Shown one piece after another: positions 17,036 to 25,676 of a stretch of DNA of 64,000 nt (positions are counted from its first letter, which is position 1; each line of letters begins with the position of its first letter). Under the pieces are notes generated by a model. The model was not told the DNA's origin. It searched no databases and was given only the letters and a program-made list of their open reading frames with translations. Source of the DNA: Candidatus Rhodoferax mariagerensis (GTDB taxonomy: Bacteria > Pseudomonadota > Gammaproteobacteria > Burkholderiales > Burkholderiaceae_C). A program made the position numbers and the translations under genes. The stretch spans positions 1 to 64,000 of the forward strand of contig JADKAW010000048.1 in NCBI GenBank assembly GCA_016719055.1. Reading direction: 5' to 3'.

Positions 17036-18448
17036 TTATTTTCCGATGCAAAAACTTGAAAAAATCACACCCAGCAAATCATCCGGCGTGAATTCACCAG
17101 TGATCTCGCTCAGGGCATCTTGTGCCAGACGCAGCTCTTCGGCCAACAAATCTAGCACCTGGGCTTGCTGTGCCAGGTGGCCCTGCGCTTCTTGCAGGTG
17201 CTGGTGCACGCGATGGAGTGCCTGTACATGCCGCTCTCGGGCGATAAAAACCCCTTCTGTCACCGACTGCCAGCCGGCCACGGCCAACAACTGCTGGCGC
17301 AAGATGTCCAAGCCCAGCCCGGTTTTGGCTGACAGTAACACGCCGCATTCTGGCGTGTAGGTGGCTATCGCATCGGCTTTGTTCCAGATATCGACCACGG
17401 CCACATGTTTTGGGAGTTTTTGGGCCATAGCCCTTGCTATGTCAGCGTCAGCTGCTCTATATTCTGTAGTATCCAGACGGGTCAGGTCGTGCAGGAACAA
17501 GACGGCATCGGCGTGCGCAATGGCTTCCCAGGCGCGTTCGACGCCGATTTTTTCGACCTCATCGTCGCTCTCACGCAAGCCCGCAGTGTCGACCACATGC
17601 AGCGGCACGCCTTCAATCTGAATGGTTTGCTGCACTTTGTCGCGGGTGGTGCCGGCCACCGGCGTCACGATCGCCAGCTCGGCACCCGCCAAAGCGTTGA
17701 GCAGTGAGGATTTGCCAGCGTTGGGTTGGCCCGCAATCACCACCTTGATGCCCTCGCGCAACAGCGCGCCTTGCCGTGCTTTTTGACGCACCAAGTCCAG
17801 GTTTTGCTGCAATTTTGTGAGCTGTCCGTTAGCGTCAGCTTTGCGCAGAAAGTCAATTTCTTCTTCCGGAAAATCAAGCGTGGCCTCAACCAGCATGCGC
17901 AGGTGAATCAAGGCATCGCGCAGTTGATGGATCTCCTGCGAAAAAGCACCTGACAGTGAGCGGCTAGCACTGCGGGCGGCGGCTTCGGTGCTGGCGTCAA
18001 TCAGATCAGCAATGGCCTCGGCTTGCGCCAGATCGATTTTGTCGTTGAGGAAGGCACGCTGGGAAAACTCGCCAGGCTTGGCCAGACGTAGGTGAGCCAG
18101 CGTGGGTGAACCATCCACCAAGTCTTGCGCGGCGGCCTCCAGGCACCGAGCCAGCAGCAGCTGCAGCACCACCGGGCCACCGTGGGCTTGCAGCTCCAGC
18201 ACTTCTTCACCGGTGAAAGAATGGGGTGCAGCGAAAAAAATAGCCAGGCCATGGTCTATGGGTGTGCCAGTCCTGTCCAGAAAGGCCACATAGGTCGCAT
18301 GGCGGGGTTGCAAAGTTTTGCCGCACAGGGCCAGCACCAGCGCCGCCAATCCGCGTCCACTGATGCGCACAATGCCCACGGCACCACGTCCTGCCGCGGT
18401 GGCAATGGCAACAATTGGGTCCTGATGGTTCGGCAAGTTCAAGGCCAA
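17036..18448 (-). CDS. mnmE: tRNA uridine-5-carboxymethylaminomethyl modification GTPase MnmE
   Basis: A 470-residue GTPase. With MnmG it modifies U34 of certain tRNAs. The N-terminal formyl-THF-binding domain starts [22 protein letters not shown]. The central helical part contains the G domain: P-loop [14 protein letters not shown], switch region TTRD, DTAGLRE and NKAD. The C-terminus ends in FCIGK, the conserved catalytic Cys motif of MnmE. Residues about 325-345 ([20 protein letters not shown]), between DTAGLRE and NKAD, are encoded by a copy of the short interspersed repeat. In related genomes mnmE usually sits next to yidC; here three other genes intervene. Confidence 0.95.
   Translation of the reverse strand: MALNLPNHQDPIVAIATAAGRGAVGIVRISGRGLAALVLALCGKTLQPRHATYVAFLDRTGTPIDHGLAIFFAAPHSFTGEEVLELQAHGGPVVLQLLLARCLEAAAQDLVDGSPTLAHLRLAKPGEFSQRAFLNDKIDLAQAEAIADLIDASTEAAARSASRSLSGAFSQEIHQLRDALIHLRMLVEATLDFPEEEIDFLRKADANGQLTKLQQNLDLVRQKARQGALLREGIKVVIAGQPNAGKSSLLNALAGAELAIVTPVAGTTRDKVQQTIQIEGVPLHVVDTAGLRESDDEVEKIGVERAWEAIAHADAVLFLHDLTRLDTTEYRAADADIARAMAQKLPKHVAVVDIWNKADAIATYTPECGVLLSAKTGLGLDILRQQLLAVAGWQSVTEGVFIARERHVQALHRVHQHLQEAQGHLAQQAQVLDLLAEELRLAQDALSEITGEFTPDDLLGVIFSSFCIGK
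17416..17474 (-). repeat. Short interspersed repeat inside mnmE, copy 6
   Basis: On the minus strand it reads ATAGAGCAGCTGACGCTGAC then ATAGCAAGGGCTATGGCC. It is translated in frame in the MnmE G domain, in the surface loop between G3 and G4. Confidence 0.65.
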
Positions 18449-18521
18449 ATCGATCCCGTCAAGTTCTTCACAGTGGGGAATTCTGTCTACGTCTGAAGAA
18501 CAAATGATAGATGTTTGACAC

Positions 18522-19316
18522 TTATGCCTTCAGGAAAGTGGCCAGCTTGCTGTCAACTTTGGCAATATGAACCAGCAGCCAATGGGAAACAAACTCTTCG
18601 AGTTCGGCTTTGATCAGGTTGTCTTTGGCGATATTTTGCAAGAAATTGTCTAGTTTTGAAATCAATTCGTCGTGCTGTGCGATGTGCTGGCCAATGTCAG
18701 GGTAGTTAAGGCGAAGCATAAGGCGTTCCTCATGAGAGAAGTGTGTGCGGGTGTACTGGTAAAGCCGCAGTGCACACATGGTCTGACTCTCGCGATTGGT
18801 AGCCGCTATGACATCGGCAGCACGCGAAAAAATCTCCTGATGCTGTTCATCCATGGCGGCGTCACCCATTTTGTACTTGTCATTCCATTCAATCAGCAAG
18901 GACGTTTGCCGGATTTTTGACTTGACCCAATAATGCGCTGTGGCATAGTCCTCAAAAATGCAACATTCGACACCGGCATCCTGATAACACTTCAAATATT
19001 TCGGGGCCATTGCCTGAGCGCATTCGACACTGGGACCAAATACCAGGGCTGTGACCGGATTGGTGTCCGGGTTTTGGTACCTGGACTTCAGGTAATCAGA
19101 AAACTCGGCAAAAGCGGCAGGGGTGCCAAACGCATTGCGTTCAAAAGTGATGATTTGCCCCCATTTGCCCTGTTGCGCCAGTTTCACGATCAGGTCACTG
19201 ATGACCGAAGGGATGGCGGCAACCAGTTCGTCGCTGAACGGCCCAGTCGCGCTGGTGCGCAAAATCCGGCCCTCAATTCTGTAGACGATTCCTGGCAAGG
19301 TCAATGAATTTGACAC
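18522..19316 (-). CDS. Bacteriohemerythrin with an extra N-terminal domain
   Basis: The last ~125 residues form a hemerythrin domain with the di-iron ligands in order: Trp-led [36 protein letters not shown] and [11 protein letters not shown]. Such proteins bind O2 reversibly. The N-terminal ~130 residues ([22 protein letters not shown]...) look like a separate SpoIIAA/STAS-like alpha/beta domain; this is uncertain. The GTG at 19316 is preferred because the upstream extension to 19403 is Cys-rich and unlike coding sequence. The start is not secure. Confidence 0.82.
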   Translation of the reverse strand: MSNSLTLPGIVYRIEGRILRTSATGPFSDELVAAIPSVISDLIVKLAQQGKWGQIITFERNAFGTPAAFAEFSDYLKSRYQNPDTNPVTALVFGPSVECAQAMAPKYLKCYQDAGVECCIFEDYATAHYWVKSKIRQTSLLIEWNDKYKMGDAAMDEQHQEIFSRAADVIAATNRESQTMCALRLYQYTRTHFSHEERLMLRLNYPDIGQHIAQHDELISKLDNFLQNIAKDNLIKAELEEFVSHWLLVHIAKVDSKLATFLKA

Positions 19317-19535
19317 GTCGGTGGCACTCAAAGTGAAGTGGGGTTGGCGTTGGCAAGTGCAAGCAGAGCAAGCTTTCAGCAGCGTTCTGGTATGTGCTGT
19401 CAAACAAGTTTGGCACAGTTTCGATGGGTGCGCAAATACTTCAATTCATTATTTAATGCAGAGTGCTCGTGAAAGCCGTGCTGCATTGCGTAACATCGGC
19501 GACTGGAACCAATTCACCTGCGCAAGAGGAGAGAT

Positions 19536-20441
19536 ATGACATCAAAAAACTCACAAATCATCTACACCTTGACCGATGAAGCGCCACTTCTTGCCACTTT
19601 TTCTTTTTTGCCCATTATCAGAAGCTTCACCGCGCCAGCCGGCATCGACATTGTCGAGAGCGACATCTCGGTGGCAGCCCGAGTTCTGGCCGAGTTTCCG
19701 GAGTACTTGAGTGATGATCAAAAGGTGCCTAACAACCTGACAGAGCTAGGCCGATTGACCCTGTTACCAGACACCAACATCATCAAACTTCCCAACATCA
19801 GTGCCTCGCTAGGGCGACTGATGGTCTGCATCAAAGAGCTGCAGCCCAAGGGCGATGCCGTGCCAAACTACCCGAAAGATCCCAAGTCTGACGAAGACAA
19901 GGCCATCCGTGCCGGCTATTCCAAGTGCATTGTTAGTGCCGTGAATCCAGCGCTGCGCGAGGGCAACTCTGATCGTCGCGCGCCCAAGGCCGTCAAGAAC
20001 TACGCCCGCAAGAATCCGCATTCAATGGCTGATTGGAGCCAGGCATCGCGCACACACGTCTCGCACATGCATCACGGCGACTTCTACCATGGCGAAAAAT
20101 CCATCACGCTGGACAAGGCTCGTGACGTCAAAATGGAGTTGCTCACCAAGAGCGGCAAGACGATTGTGCTCAAACCCAGGTTGGCACTTAAAAGCGGCGA
20201 AATCATCGACAGCATGTTCATGAGCAAAAAGGCCCTGCTGGCTTTTTACGAAAAGGCGCATTTCGCGCCCTTGGCCAAAGCGCTGGCCCAAGACGAGCAA
20301 AAAATCGTGGCAGAGTTCAGTGCCGTGCAGGGCAAGCCGGCGGATATTGGCGGTTATTACATCGCCGATCCTGAAAAGACCAAGGCAGTGATGCGCCCCA
20401 GCGCCACCTTCAATGCCGAATTGATAGCCGCGCAAGCCTAA
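19536..20441 (+). pseudogene. Monomeric NADP-isocitrate dehydrogenase with large in-frame internal deletion
   Basis: The frame (301 residues, RBS GAGGAGAG) starts like the ~745-residue monomeric isocitrate dehydrogenase: IIYTLTDEAPLLATFSFLPI, NIIKLPNISASLGRL, LREGNSDRRAPKAVKNYARK, then HSMADWSQASRTHVSHM. After GEIIDSMFMSKKALLAFYEK, at about residue 238, it jumps directly to what is normally the extreme C-terminus: HFAPLAKALAQDEQKIVAEF and VQGKPADIGGYY, ending MRPSATFNAELIAAQA. About 440 central residues, with most of the substrate, metal and NADP contacts, are missing, yet the frame is kept. It should be catalytically dead. Junction at about 20245-20262. Confidence 0.85.
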
Positions 20442-20444
20442 GCT

Positions 20445-21305
20445 GTGGCTCTGACAGGGCACTGGCCAATGCAGCACGAGACGGTTTGCGCTGACGATGG
20501 TGAACTGCTTCACGTGCGTGTCTCTGGCTGTGGAACGCCGATATTGCTGCTTCATGGCTGGACCGCCAGCCATGCGGGCTGGTCGCCACTGATTGAGCCC
20601 TTGCAAAAGTTGCCCGCGCGTCTGTTAAGACCAGACGCGCGTGGCCATGGCGGCCATGCACTATTGGGCGAGGGTTTGCCTGATGTCAAGCGGCTCGCTC
20701 GCGACGTGATCAATCTGCTCGACCACTTCGAGATAGAACGTATCGCAGCCGTGGGTCATTCCATGGGCGCGCTGACGCTGTGGCAATGCATCCGTGACTT
20801 CGGCACAACGCGTTTTTCGCACCTGGCATTCATTGACCAGTCGCCCAAGCTTTTGACAGACGACACTTGGCGCTGTGGCATCTATGGCGACTTTGACAAT
20901 GTCCGCTCTCAGAAGCTGATCGAAGATTTAAGCAAAGATTTTGTCGAAGGCGTTTTGCGACTGGTTGCTTTCGGACTGAATGAAAAGGCGCGCGAGACTT
21001 ATTTGCGCAACTCTTCAGGCTGGCGCGCGGCGCGCGATGCTCTGCGCATCAACGACCCGGCAGCGGCTACCGCCATCTGGAGAAGTCTGGTGGCGGCCGA
21101 CTATCGCGATGTACTGCCGACCATTCAAGTGCCCACGCTGTTGGCCTACGGGACTTTCAGTAATTTTTATACGCAAGAGACTGCCTACTATGTGGCCTCC
21201 AAGCTAGCGAACAGTCGGCTGAGCCTCTACCAGGGTGCCGACCACAGCCCACATCTGTCACAGCCGCAGCGCTTTGCTGATGAACTTGCGGAGCTGCTTG
21301 GCTAG
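20445..21305 (+). CDS. Alpha/beta hydrolase
   Basis: About 280 residues. Oxyanion motif LLHGW, nucleophile elbow GHSMG (Ser near residue 107), and the catalytic His in GADHSPHLSQPQ near the end. An acid residue is likely in the strand before VPTLLAYGTFSN. Two starts are possible: GTG at 20445, three bases after the isocitrate dehydrogenase remnant, or ATG at 20469. Neither has a strong RBS, so coupling to the upstream frame is possible. The substrate is unknown (esterase, lactonase or haloperoxidase-like). It converges on yidC. Confidence 0.87.
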   Translation: MALTGHWPMQHETVCADDGELLHVRVSGCGTPILLLHGWTASHAGWSPLIEPLQKLPARLLRPDARGHGGHALLGEGLPDVKRLARDVINLLDHFEIERIAAVGHSMGALTLWQCIRDFGTTRFSHLAFIDQSPKLLTDDTWRCGIYGDFDNVRSQKLIEDLSKDFVEGVLRLVAFGLNEKARETYLRNSSGWRAARDALRINDPAAATAIWRSLVAADYRDVLPTIQVPTLLAYGTFSNFYTQETAYYVASKLANSRLSLYQGADHSPHLSQPQRFADELAELLG

Positions 21306-21334
21306 CCCCCTTGGGCTTTGGCCATCAAGCTTGC

Positions 21335-23044
21335 TCAGAACTTCGGAAAATGGAACTTGGGCGGCACGCCCATGCGCGTGTTGATCACCCACTGCTGTGC
21401 AATCGACAGCACGTTGTTGGTAATCCAGTAAAGTACCAGGCCCGACGGGAAAAAGAAAAACATCACGCTGAAAGCCAGCGGCATGAACCACATCATCTTG
21501 GCCTGCATCGGATCAGGCGGCGCCGGGTTCAGCGAGGTTTGCAACACCGTTGTCAGCGTCATGATCAATGGCAGGATGTAATACGGGTCAGGTGACGACA
21601 GGTCATGTATCCATCCCAACCACGGTGTGTTGCGCATCTCGACGCTGGCCAGCAGCACCCAGTACAGCGCAATAAACACCGGAATCTGAACCATGATCGG
21701 GAAGCAACCGCCCATCGGGTTGACTTTTTCCTCGCGGTAAATGCGCATCATTTCTTGCTGCATCTGCTGCGGGTTGTCTTTCAGGCGCTCGCGCATCTCC
21801 ATGATCTTGGGGTTGACCGCCTTCATCTTGGCCATGCTGGCATAGGCCTTGGCATTGAGCCAGTAAAACGCAATCTTGAGCAATAGAACGAGGGCCATGA
21901 TCGACCAACCCCAATTGCTGATCAAGGCATGCAGTTTGACCAGCAGCCAATACAGGGGTTTGGCCAGCATGGTGAGCCAGCCGTAGTCTTTGACCAGCTC
22001 TAGCCCTGGAGTCAGCGCCTCCAGCACGCTTTCCTCTTGCGGGCCGGCAAAAAAGCGGCTGTCGATGGTTTTGCTGCCATCCGGGGCGATGGTTTCAAGC
22101 GGTACGATCATGCCTACTGAGTACAGGTTGGTATCCACCTTGCGCATAAACAGCTCGCGCTTGATACCGTCGCCAAGCAACCAGGCACTGGCAAAATAGT
22201 GCTGAACCATTGCCACATATCCGTTTTGAGCCGATTTTTCGATATCAACAGGGCCTTTTTCAATATCTGCAAACTCAATTTTTTGGTACTTTTGCGCTTC
22301 GGTATAAACCGCTGGTCCAGTGAACGTCGAATAAAAAGAAGATTCGCCGGGTGGTTTGTTGCCGTCGCGCACCAGCTGCAAATAGAGCTGTGGGGCCAAG
22401 GGGTTCGTGCCTGCGTTCAGAATGTCGTGCTTGACGGCAATGGCATAACTACCGCGCGTCAGGGTGAAGGTCTTGACCAGCTTGACACCGCCAACCTCGG
22501 GGGATTCAAAGCGAAGCGACAAGGACAGTGCGCCGTCTTTGAGGCTACGCTCGCCCGGCACCAACGTCATCAGCGTTTTGTGCGTGGGCAAGGCGGCGCC
22601 ACCCGTGCCTGCTGCAATCAAGCCCGATTGGGCCAAATAGATGCGGTCCTTGCTGTCATCGAGCAAGACAAAGTTGCGTGTCTTGTCGGCCATGTCCTGA
22701 TGCTTGAGAAACTCGGTGTGCACCACCGACCCGCCCTCGGTGCTGAAAGTGACTTTCAGAACGTCTGTTTCAACGACAATTTTCTCGCTGGCAACCTTGC
22801 TGACAGTTTGTGAAGGAAATACGGCTGTAGCCCCCGTGGGTAAAGCGCCACCAGCTACTGAATTAGAAGCAACAGGAACGCCGCTGGGCGCACTTGCGGT
22901 GGTGCTGGCAGCAGGCGCTGCTGCGGGTACAGCGGTTGGAAAGAAGGTTGCCTTGTGACCGTTGTGAATCTGCCATTTGTCCCACAGCATGACCATGGAA
23001 AAGCCAAAAATCACCCACAAAATGGTGCGACGAATATCGTTCAT
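21335..23044 (-). CDS. yidC: Membrane protein insertase YidC
   Basis: A 569-residue insertase for inner-membrane proteins, Sec-dependent or alone. It has an N-terminal membrane anchor (RTILWVIFGFSMVMLWDKWQ), a linker, a large periplasmic beta domain (residues about 85-350), then the five-helix core: GWSIMALVLLLKIAFYWLN, MKAVNPKIMEMRERLKDNPQ, GGCFPIMVQIPVFIALYWVL, LPLIMTLTTVLQ, FPSGLVLYWITNN. Residues about 58-76 in the linker (NSVAGGALPTGATAVF) appear to come from a copy of the short interspersed repeat. It overlaps yidD by 4 bases (ATGA). Confidence 0.96.
   Translation of the reverse strand: MNDIRRTILWVIFGFSMVMLWDKWQIHNGHKATFFPTAVPAAAPAASTTASAPSGVPVASNSVAGGALPTGATAVFPSQTVSKVASEKIVVETDVLKVTFSTEGGSVVHTEFLKHQDMADKTRNFVLLDDSKDRIYLAQSGLIAAGTGGAALPTHKTLMTLVPGERSLKDGALSLSLRFESPEVGGVKLVKTFTLTRGSYAIAVKHDILNAGTNPLAPQLYLQLVRDGNKPPGESSFYSTFTGPAVYTEAQKYQKIEFADIEKGPVDIEKSAQNGYVAMVQHYFASAWLLGDGIKRELFMRKVDTNLYSVGMIVPLETIAPDGSKTIDSRFFAGPQEESVLEALTPGLELVKDYGWLTMLAKPLYWLLVKLHALISNWGWSIMALVLLLKIAFYWLNAKAYASMAKMKAVNPKIMEMRERLKDNPQQMQQEMMRIYREEKVNPMGGCFPIMVQIPVFIALYWVLLASVEMRNTPWLGWIHDLSSPDPYYILPLIMTLTTVLQTSLNPAPPDPMQAKMMWFMPLAFSVMFFFFPSGLVLYWITNNVLSIAQQWVINTRMGVPPKFHFPKF
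22818..22872 (-). repeat. Short interspersed repeat in the yidC linker, copy 7 (diverged)
   Basis: On the minus strand it reads AATTCAGTAGCTGGTGGCGC then TTTACCCACGGGGGCTACAG. The match to the family is weaker than for intergenic copies, but the order of blocks (TAGCTGnnGGCGC...GGGGCTA) is kept. It falls in the low-conservation linker after the first membrane helix. Confidence 0.5.
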
Positions 23045-23325
23045 GAGGACTTCTTATGAGGGGTGGTCGAAACCAACCGGGAAAACAAACCAGACGCGTG
23101 AACAGCGGCAGCATCGGGCACGGGGTCGTGGCCACCTTCACACCACGGATGGCATCGGCCAATACGTTTGAGCGTCAAATAACTGCCACGCCCGGCACCA
23201 TGCACCTGCAAAGCCTGCAGCGCATAGGCTGAACAGGTGGGCTCAAACCGGCAGGATGATCCCAGTGACGGGCTTAACATGAGGCGGTAGGCTTTAACCA
23301 GGCCAACCAGCAGACGAGTCAACAT
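23041..23325 (-). CDS. yidD: Membrane protein insertion efficiency factor YidD
   Basis: A 94-residue protein. It has the family block LMLSPSLGSSCRFEPTCSAYA and a second conserved patch ending in CHPWCEGGHDPVP. The start at 23325 overlaps the end of rnpA by 7 bases, and the stop overlaps yidC by 4, so the genes are translationally coupled. The C-terminus is somewhat extended. Confidence 0.93.
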   Translation of the reverse strand: MLTRLLVGLVKAYRLMLSPSLGSSCRFEPTCSAYALQALQVHGAGRGSYLTLKRIGRCHPWCEGGHDPVPDAAAVHASGLFSRLVSTTPHKKSS

Positions 23326-23741
23326 GCAGACCTCGGCGAGACATCGACTAATCCACCAACGGCTTTTGAAAAAAGCTGCATCAATTCTTGGCACACGGCG
23401 GTCTTCAGGTCATCAGACGTGGCGCTGACAAACTGCTGGCGGTCGAACCCCCTGCGCAGACGCACAACGTGTGCAGCGCAGGCAAGCATCGGCTCAAAGG
23501 TCAAACTCACAGCGTAAACCTGGCGTTTGATGGTGTTTCGCGTAACGGCCCGCTTTGCCCAGCGCTTGGGTACCATGGCACCGATCCACACAGCATCTGT
23601 CGTCCAAAGTGGTTTGTCTGAGCTAGCCAAGGGCACAATACCCGTCAATGCCAAACGGTGCAAAGCGAAATGTGGCGTTTTGGACAGTGTGTCGCCAGCC
23701 AATACCGCCTGGAACTGTGACCGGGTCTTGAGGCGTAGCAA
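23319..23741 (-). CDS. rnpA: Ribonuclease P protein component
   Basis: A small basic protein (about 140 residues) that assists the RNase P RNA in maturing tRNA 5' ends. It begins LLRLKTRSQFQAVLAG, and the RNR-type motif appears as KRWAKRAVTRNTIKRQV. The TTG at 23741 is preferred because AAGGG lies about 9 bases upstream and it matches the usual start (MxRLKTRxQF). A TTG at 23783 would add 14 residues. It follows rpmH and precedes yidD, the standard order. Confidence 0.93.
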   Translation of the reverse strand: MLRLKTRSQFQAVLAGDTLSKTPHFALHRLALTGIVPLASSDKPLWTTDAVWIGAMVPKRWAKRAVTRNTIKRQVYAVSLTFEPMLACAAHVVRLRRGFDRQQFVSATSDDLKTAVCQELMQLFSKAVGGLVDVSPRSAC

Positions 23742-23794
23742 AACCAGATGACCCTTGCAGAGCAGGCCGCCAGGAGCTTGCAAGCAAGCGAAAA

Positions 23795-23929
23795 TTAAAC
23801 AGCCAAGCGTTTGCGGCCCTTGGCTCGGCGGGCGTTAATGACCGCGCGGCCACCGCGTGTCTTCATGCGTACCAGAAAGCCGTGGGTACGGGCGCGGCGG
23901 ATTTTGGAGGGTTGGTAAGTGCGTTTCAT
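23795..23929 (-). CDS. rpmH: 50S ribosomal protein L34
   Basis: A 44-residue, very basic protein: [20 protein letters not shown], then [20 protein letters not shown] and RLAV. The length and sequence are canonical for L34. It is the first gene of rpmH-rnpA-yidD-yidC and is transcribed away from dnaA. Confidence 0.98.
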   Translation of the reverse strand: MKRTYQPSKIRRARTHGFLVRMKTRGGRAVINARRAKGRKRLAV

Positions 23930-24127
23930 TTTGGAAATCCTAAGAGACTTTAGGGCGATGCAGGCGACAGCCATAAAGACATGACTGTGTCAGAATCGGT
24001 GTTCAGTTTTTCTCCTGAACCATTCAGGGAACCTCGTATTATCGCAAACTTTGAAAGCTTGCCCCGGCAGCCTCGCAAGACGCGCAGCCGGAAAGCGCCT
24101 GATCGCACTATTTTCACTTCAAAATAA

Positions 24128-24136
24128 TGTGGATAA
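24128..24136 (-). promoter_or_regulatory. DnaA box (perfect, inverted)
   Basis: TGTGGATAA, the reverse complement of the consensus TTATCCACA. Confidence 0.85.
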
Positions 24137-24176
24137 GCGTTTGATAAATTAAAATCCCAGTGCTTGAATTTTAGAA

Positions 24177-24185
24177 TTATCCACA
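24177..24185 (+). promoter_or_regulatory. DnaA box (perfect)
   Basis: TTATCCACA, 17 bases before the dnaA start codon. Confidence 0.85.
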
Positions 24186-24201
24186 AGAAGAACACGCCAC
24201 A

Positions 24202-25605
24202 ATGACAGAGGGAAACCACCCCACTCAGGGCCTTTTAGATGCCGCGGCCAGCCCGGATTTCTGGCAAGCCTGTATTGACCAATTGGCCCAGGAATTACCG
24301 GAGCAACAGTTCCAGACCTGGATCAAACCCTTGTCTGCTCATGTTTCGGACGATCTTTCCAAGGTGACATTGTTTGTTGCCAACCGTTTCAAGCTCGATT
24401 GGATACGGGCTCAGTACAGCGCGCGTCTGGCGTTGTTGATGGAGCGGTTGACCGGTCAAAGCGTTCACATTGAGTTAGCGCTTACCCCGCGCGAACCCAT
24501 TGTCAGAAGCCAGTCATCCATCAAACTGGAAGCGGCCAACTCGAACGCGGTAGAGATTGAGACACAGCGCCCGGCAGAGCTGTTGAAAAGCCGACTCAAC
24601 CCGGCACTCAGCTTTAACGCACTGGTGGAAGGTAGCGCCAATCGCATGGCACGTGCGGCTGCCATGCATGTGGCTGGCATGCCCGGCCATCTTTACAACC
24701 CATTGTTCATCTATGGTGGTGTCGGTCTGGGCAAAACGCACTTGATGCATGCGGTGGGTAACCAACTGGTGGCAGAGCGACCAAACGCCAAGGTTCTCTA
24801 CATCCATGCGGAACAGTTTGTCACCGATGTGGTTAAAGCCTATCAGCGCAAGGCATTTGACGAGTTCAAAGAGCGCTACCACTCGCTCGATCTGCTGTTG
24901 ATTGATGACGTGCAGTTTTTTGCCAACAAAGAGCGCACACAAGAAGAGTTTTTCAACGCGTTTGAAGCATTGTTGGCCAGAAGGTCCCACATTGTGATGA
25001 CTAGTGACACCTACCCCAAGGGTCTGGCGGGCATTCATGAGCGCATGGTTTCGCGCTTCGACTCCGGTTTGACAGTCGCCATTGAACCGCCCGAGCTGGA
25101 AATGCGGGTCGCTATCTTGATCAGCAAGGCGCAGGCAGAGAGTATTGTGATGCCCGAGGAAGTCGCTTTTTTTGTGGCTAAAAATGTCCGCTCGAATGTG
25201 CGCGAACTTGAAGGCGCGTTGCGCAAGATTCTGGCGTATTCACGGTTTAATCAAAAAGAGATTTCCATCATGTTGGCGCGTGAAGCGCTGCGTGACCTGC
25301 TGTCAATTCAGAATCGGCAAATTTCGGTGGAGAACATCCAGAAAACGGTGGCTGATTATTACAAAATCAAAATTGCCGACATGTTTTCCAAAAAGCGGCC
25401 GGCCAGCATCGCCAGACCGCGCCAGATTGCCATGTATCTGGCCAAAGAGCTGACACAAAAGAGTCTGCCTGAAATTGGGGAGCTATTTGGTGGGCGCGAT
25501 CACACCACGGTATTGCATGCAGTGCGGAAAATCGGCGGTGAGCGCCAGCAACTCACCGAACTAAACCAGCAACTGCATGTACTGGAGCAGACGCTCAAAG
25601 GCTGA
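24202..25605 (+). CDS. dnaA: Chromosomal replication initiator DnaA
   Basis: A 467-residue AAA+ initiator. Domain I starts around [20 protein letters not shown]. Domain II is a variable linker. Domain III has Walker [17 protein letters not shown], Walker [11 protein letters not shown] and sensor motifs. Domain IV carries the DnaA signature [15 protein letters not shown], which contacts DnaA boxes. The proximity of two boxes to the start suggests autoregulation. dnaN follows after 71 bp. Confidence 0.98.
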   Translation: MTEGNHPTQGLLDAAASPDFWQACIDQLAQELPEQQFQTWIKPLSAHVSDDLSKVTLFVANRFKLDWIRAQYSARLALLMERLTGQSVHIELALTPREPIVRSQSSIKLEAANSNAVEIETQRPAELLKSRLNPALSFNALVEGSANRMARAAAMHVAGMPGHLYNPLFIYGGVGLGKTHLMHAVGNQLVAERPNAKVLYIHAEQFVTDVVKAYQRKAFDEFKERYHSLDLLLIDDVQFFANKERTQEEFFNAFEALLARRSHIVMTSDTYPKGLAGIHERMVSRFDSGLTVAIEPPELEMRVAILISKAQAESIVMPEEVAFFVAKNVRSNVRELEGALRKILAYSRFNQKEISIMLAREALRDLLSIQNRQISVENIQKTVADYYKIKIADMFSKKRPASIARPRQIAMYLAKELTQKSLPEIGELFGGRDHTTVLHAVRKIGGERQQLTELNQQLHVLEQTLKG

Positions 25606-25676
25606 GACGAAATGAGTGGGAAAATGTCTCCCAGCACATTGCAAAAAATATTGACCAACGACTACTAGAGGAAGAC

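Larger units (their letters stand above)
23930..24201. other. Putative chromosomal origin (oriC) between rpmH and dnaA
   Basis: This 272 bp gap lies between divergent rpmH and dnaA. It has two perfect DnaA boxes in opposite orientation (24128-24136 and 24177-24185) flanking an AT-rich stretch (GATAAATTAAAATC). The gene order matches the origin in many beta- and gammaproteobacteria. Only two perfect boxes are seen, so the region could also be the dnaA autoregulatory promoter with the main origin elsewhere. It must also hold the rpmH and dnaA promoters. Confidence 0.65.

Noticed and set aside
20415..20455. Weak resemblance to the short repeat at the isocitrate dehydrogenase stop
   Set aside because: Only a few blocks match and the encoded NAELIAAQA is the natural protein end.
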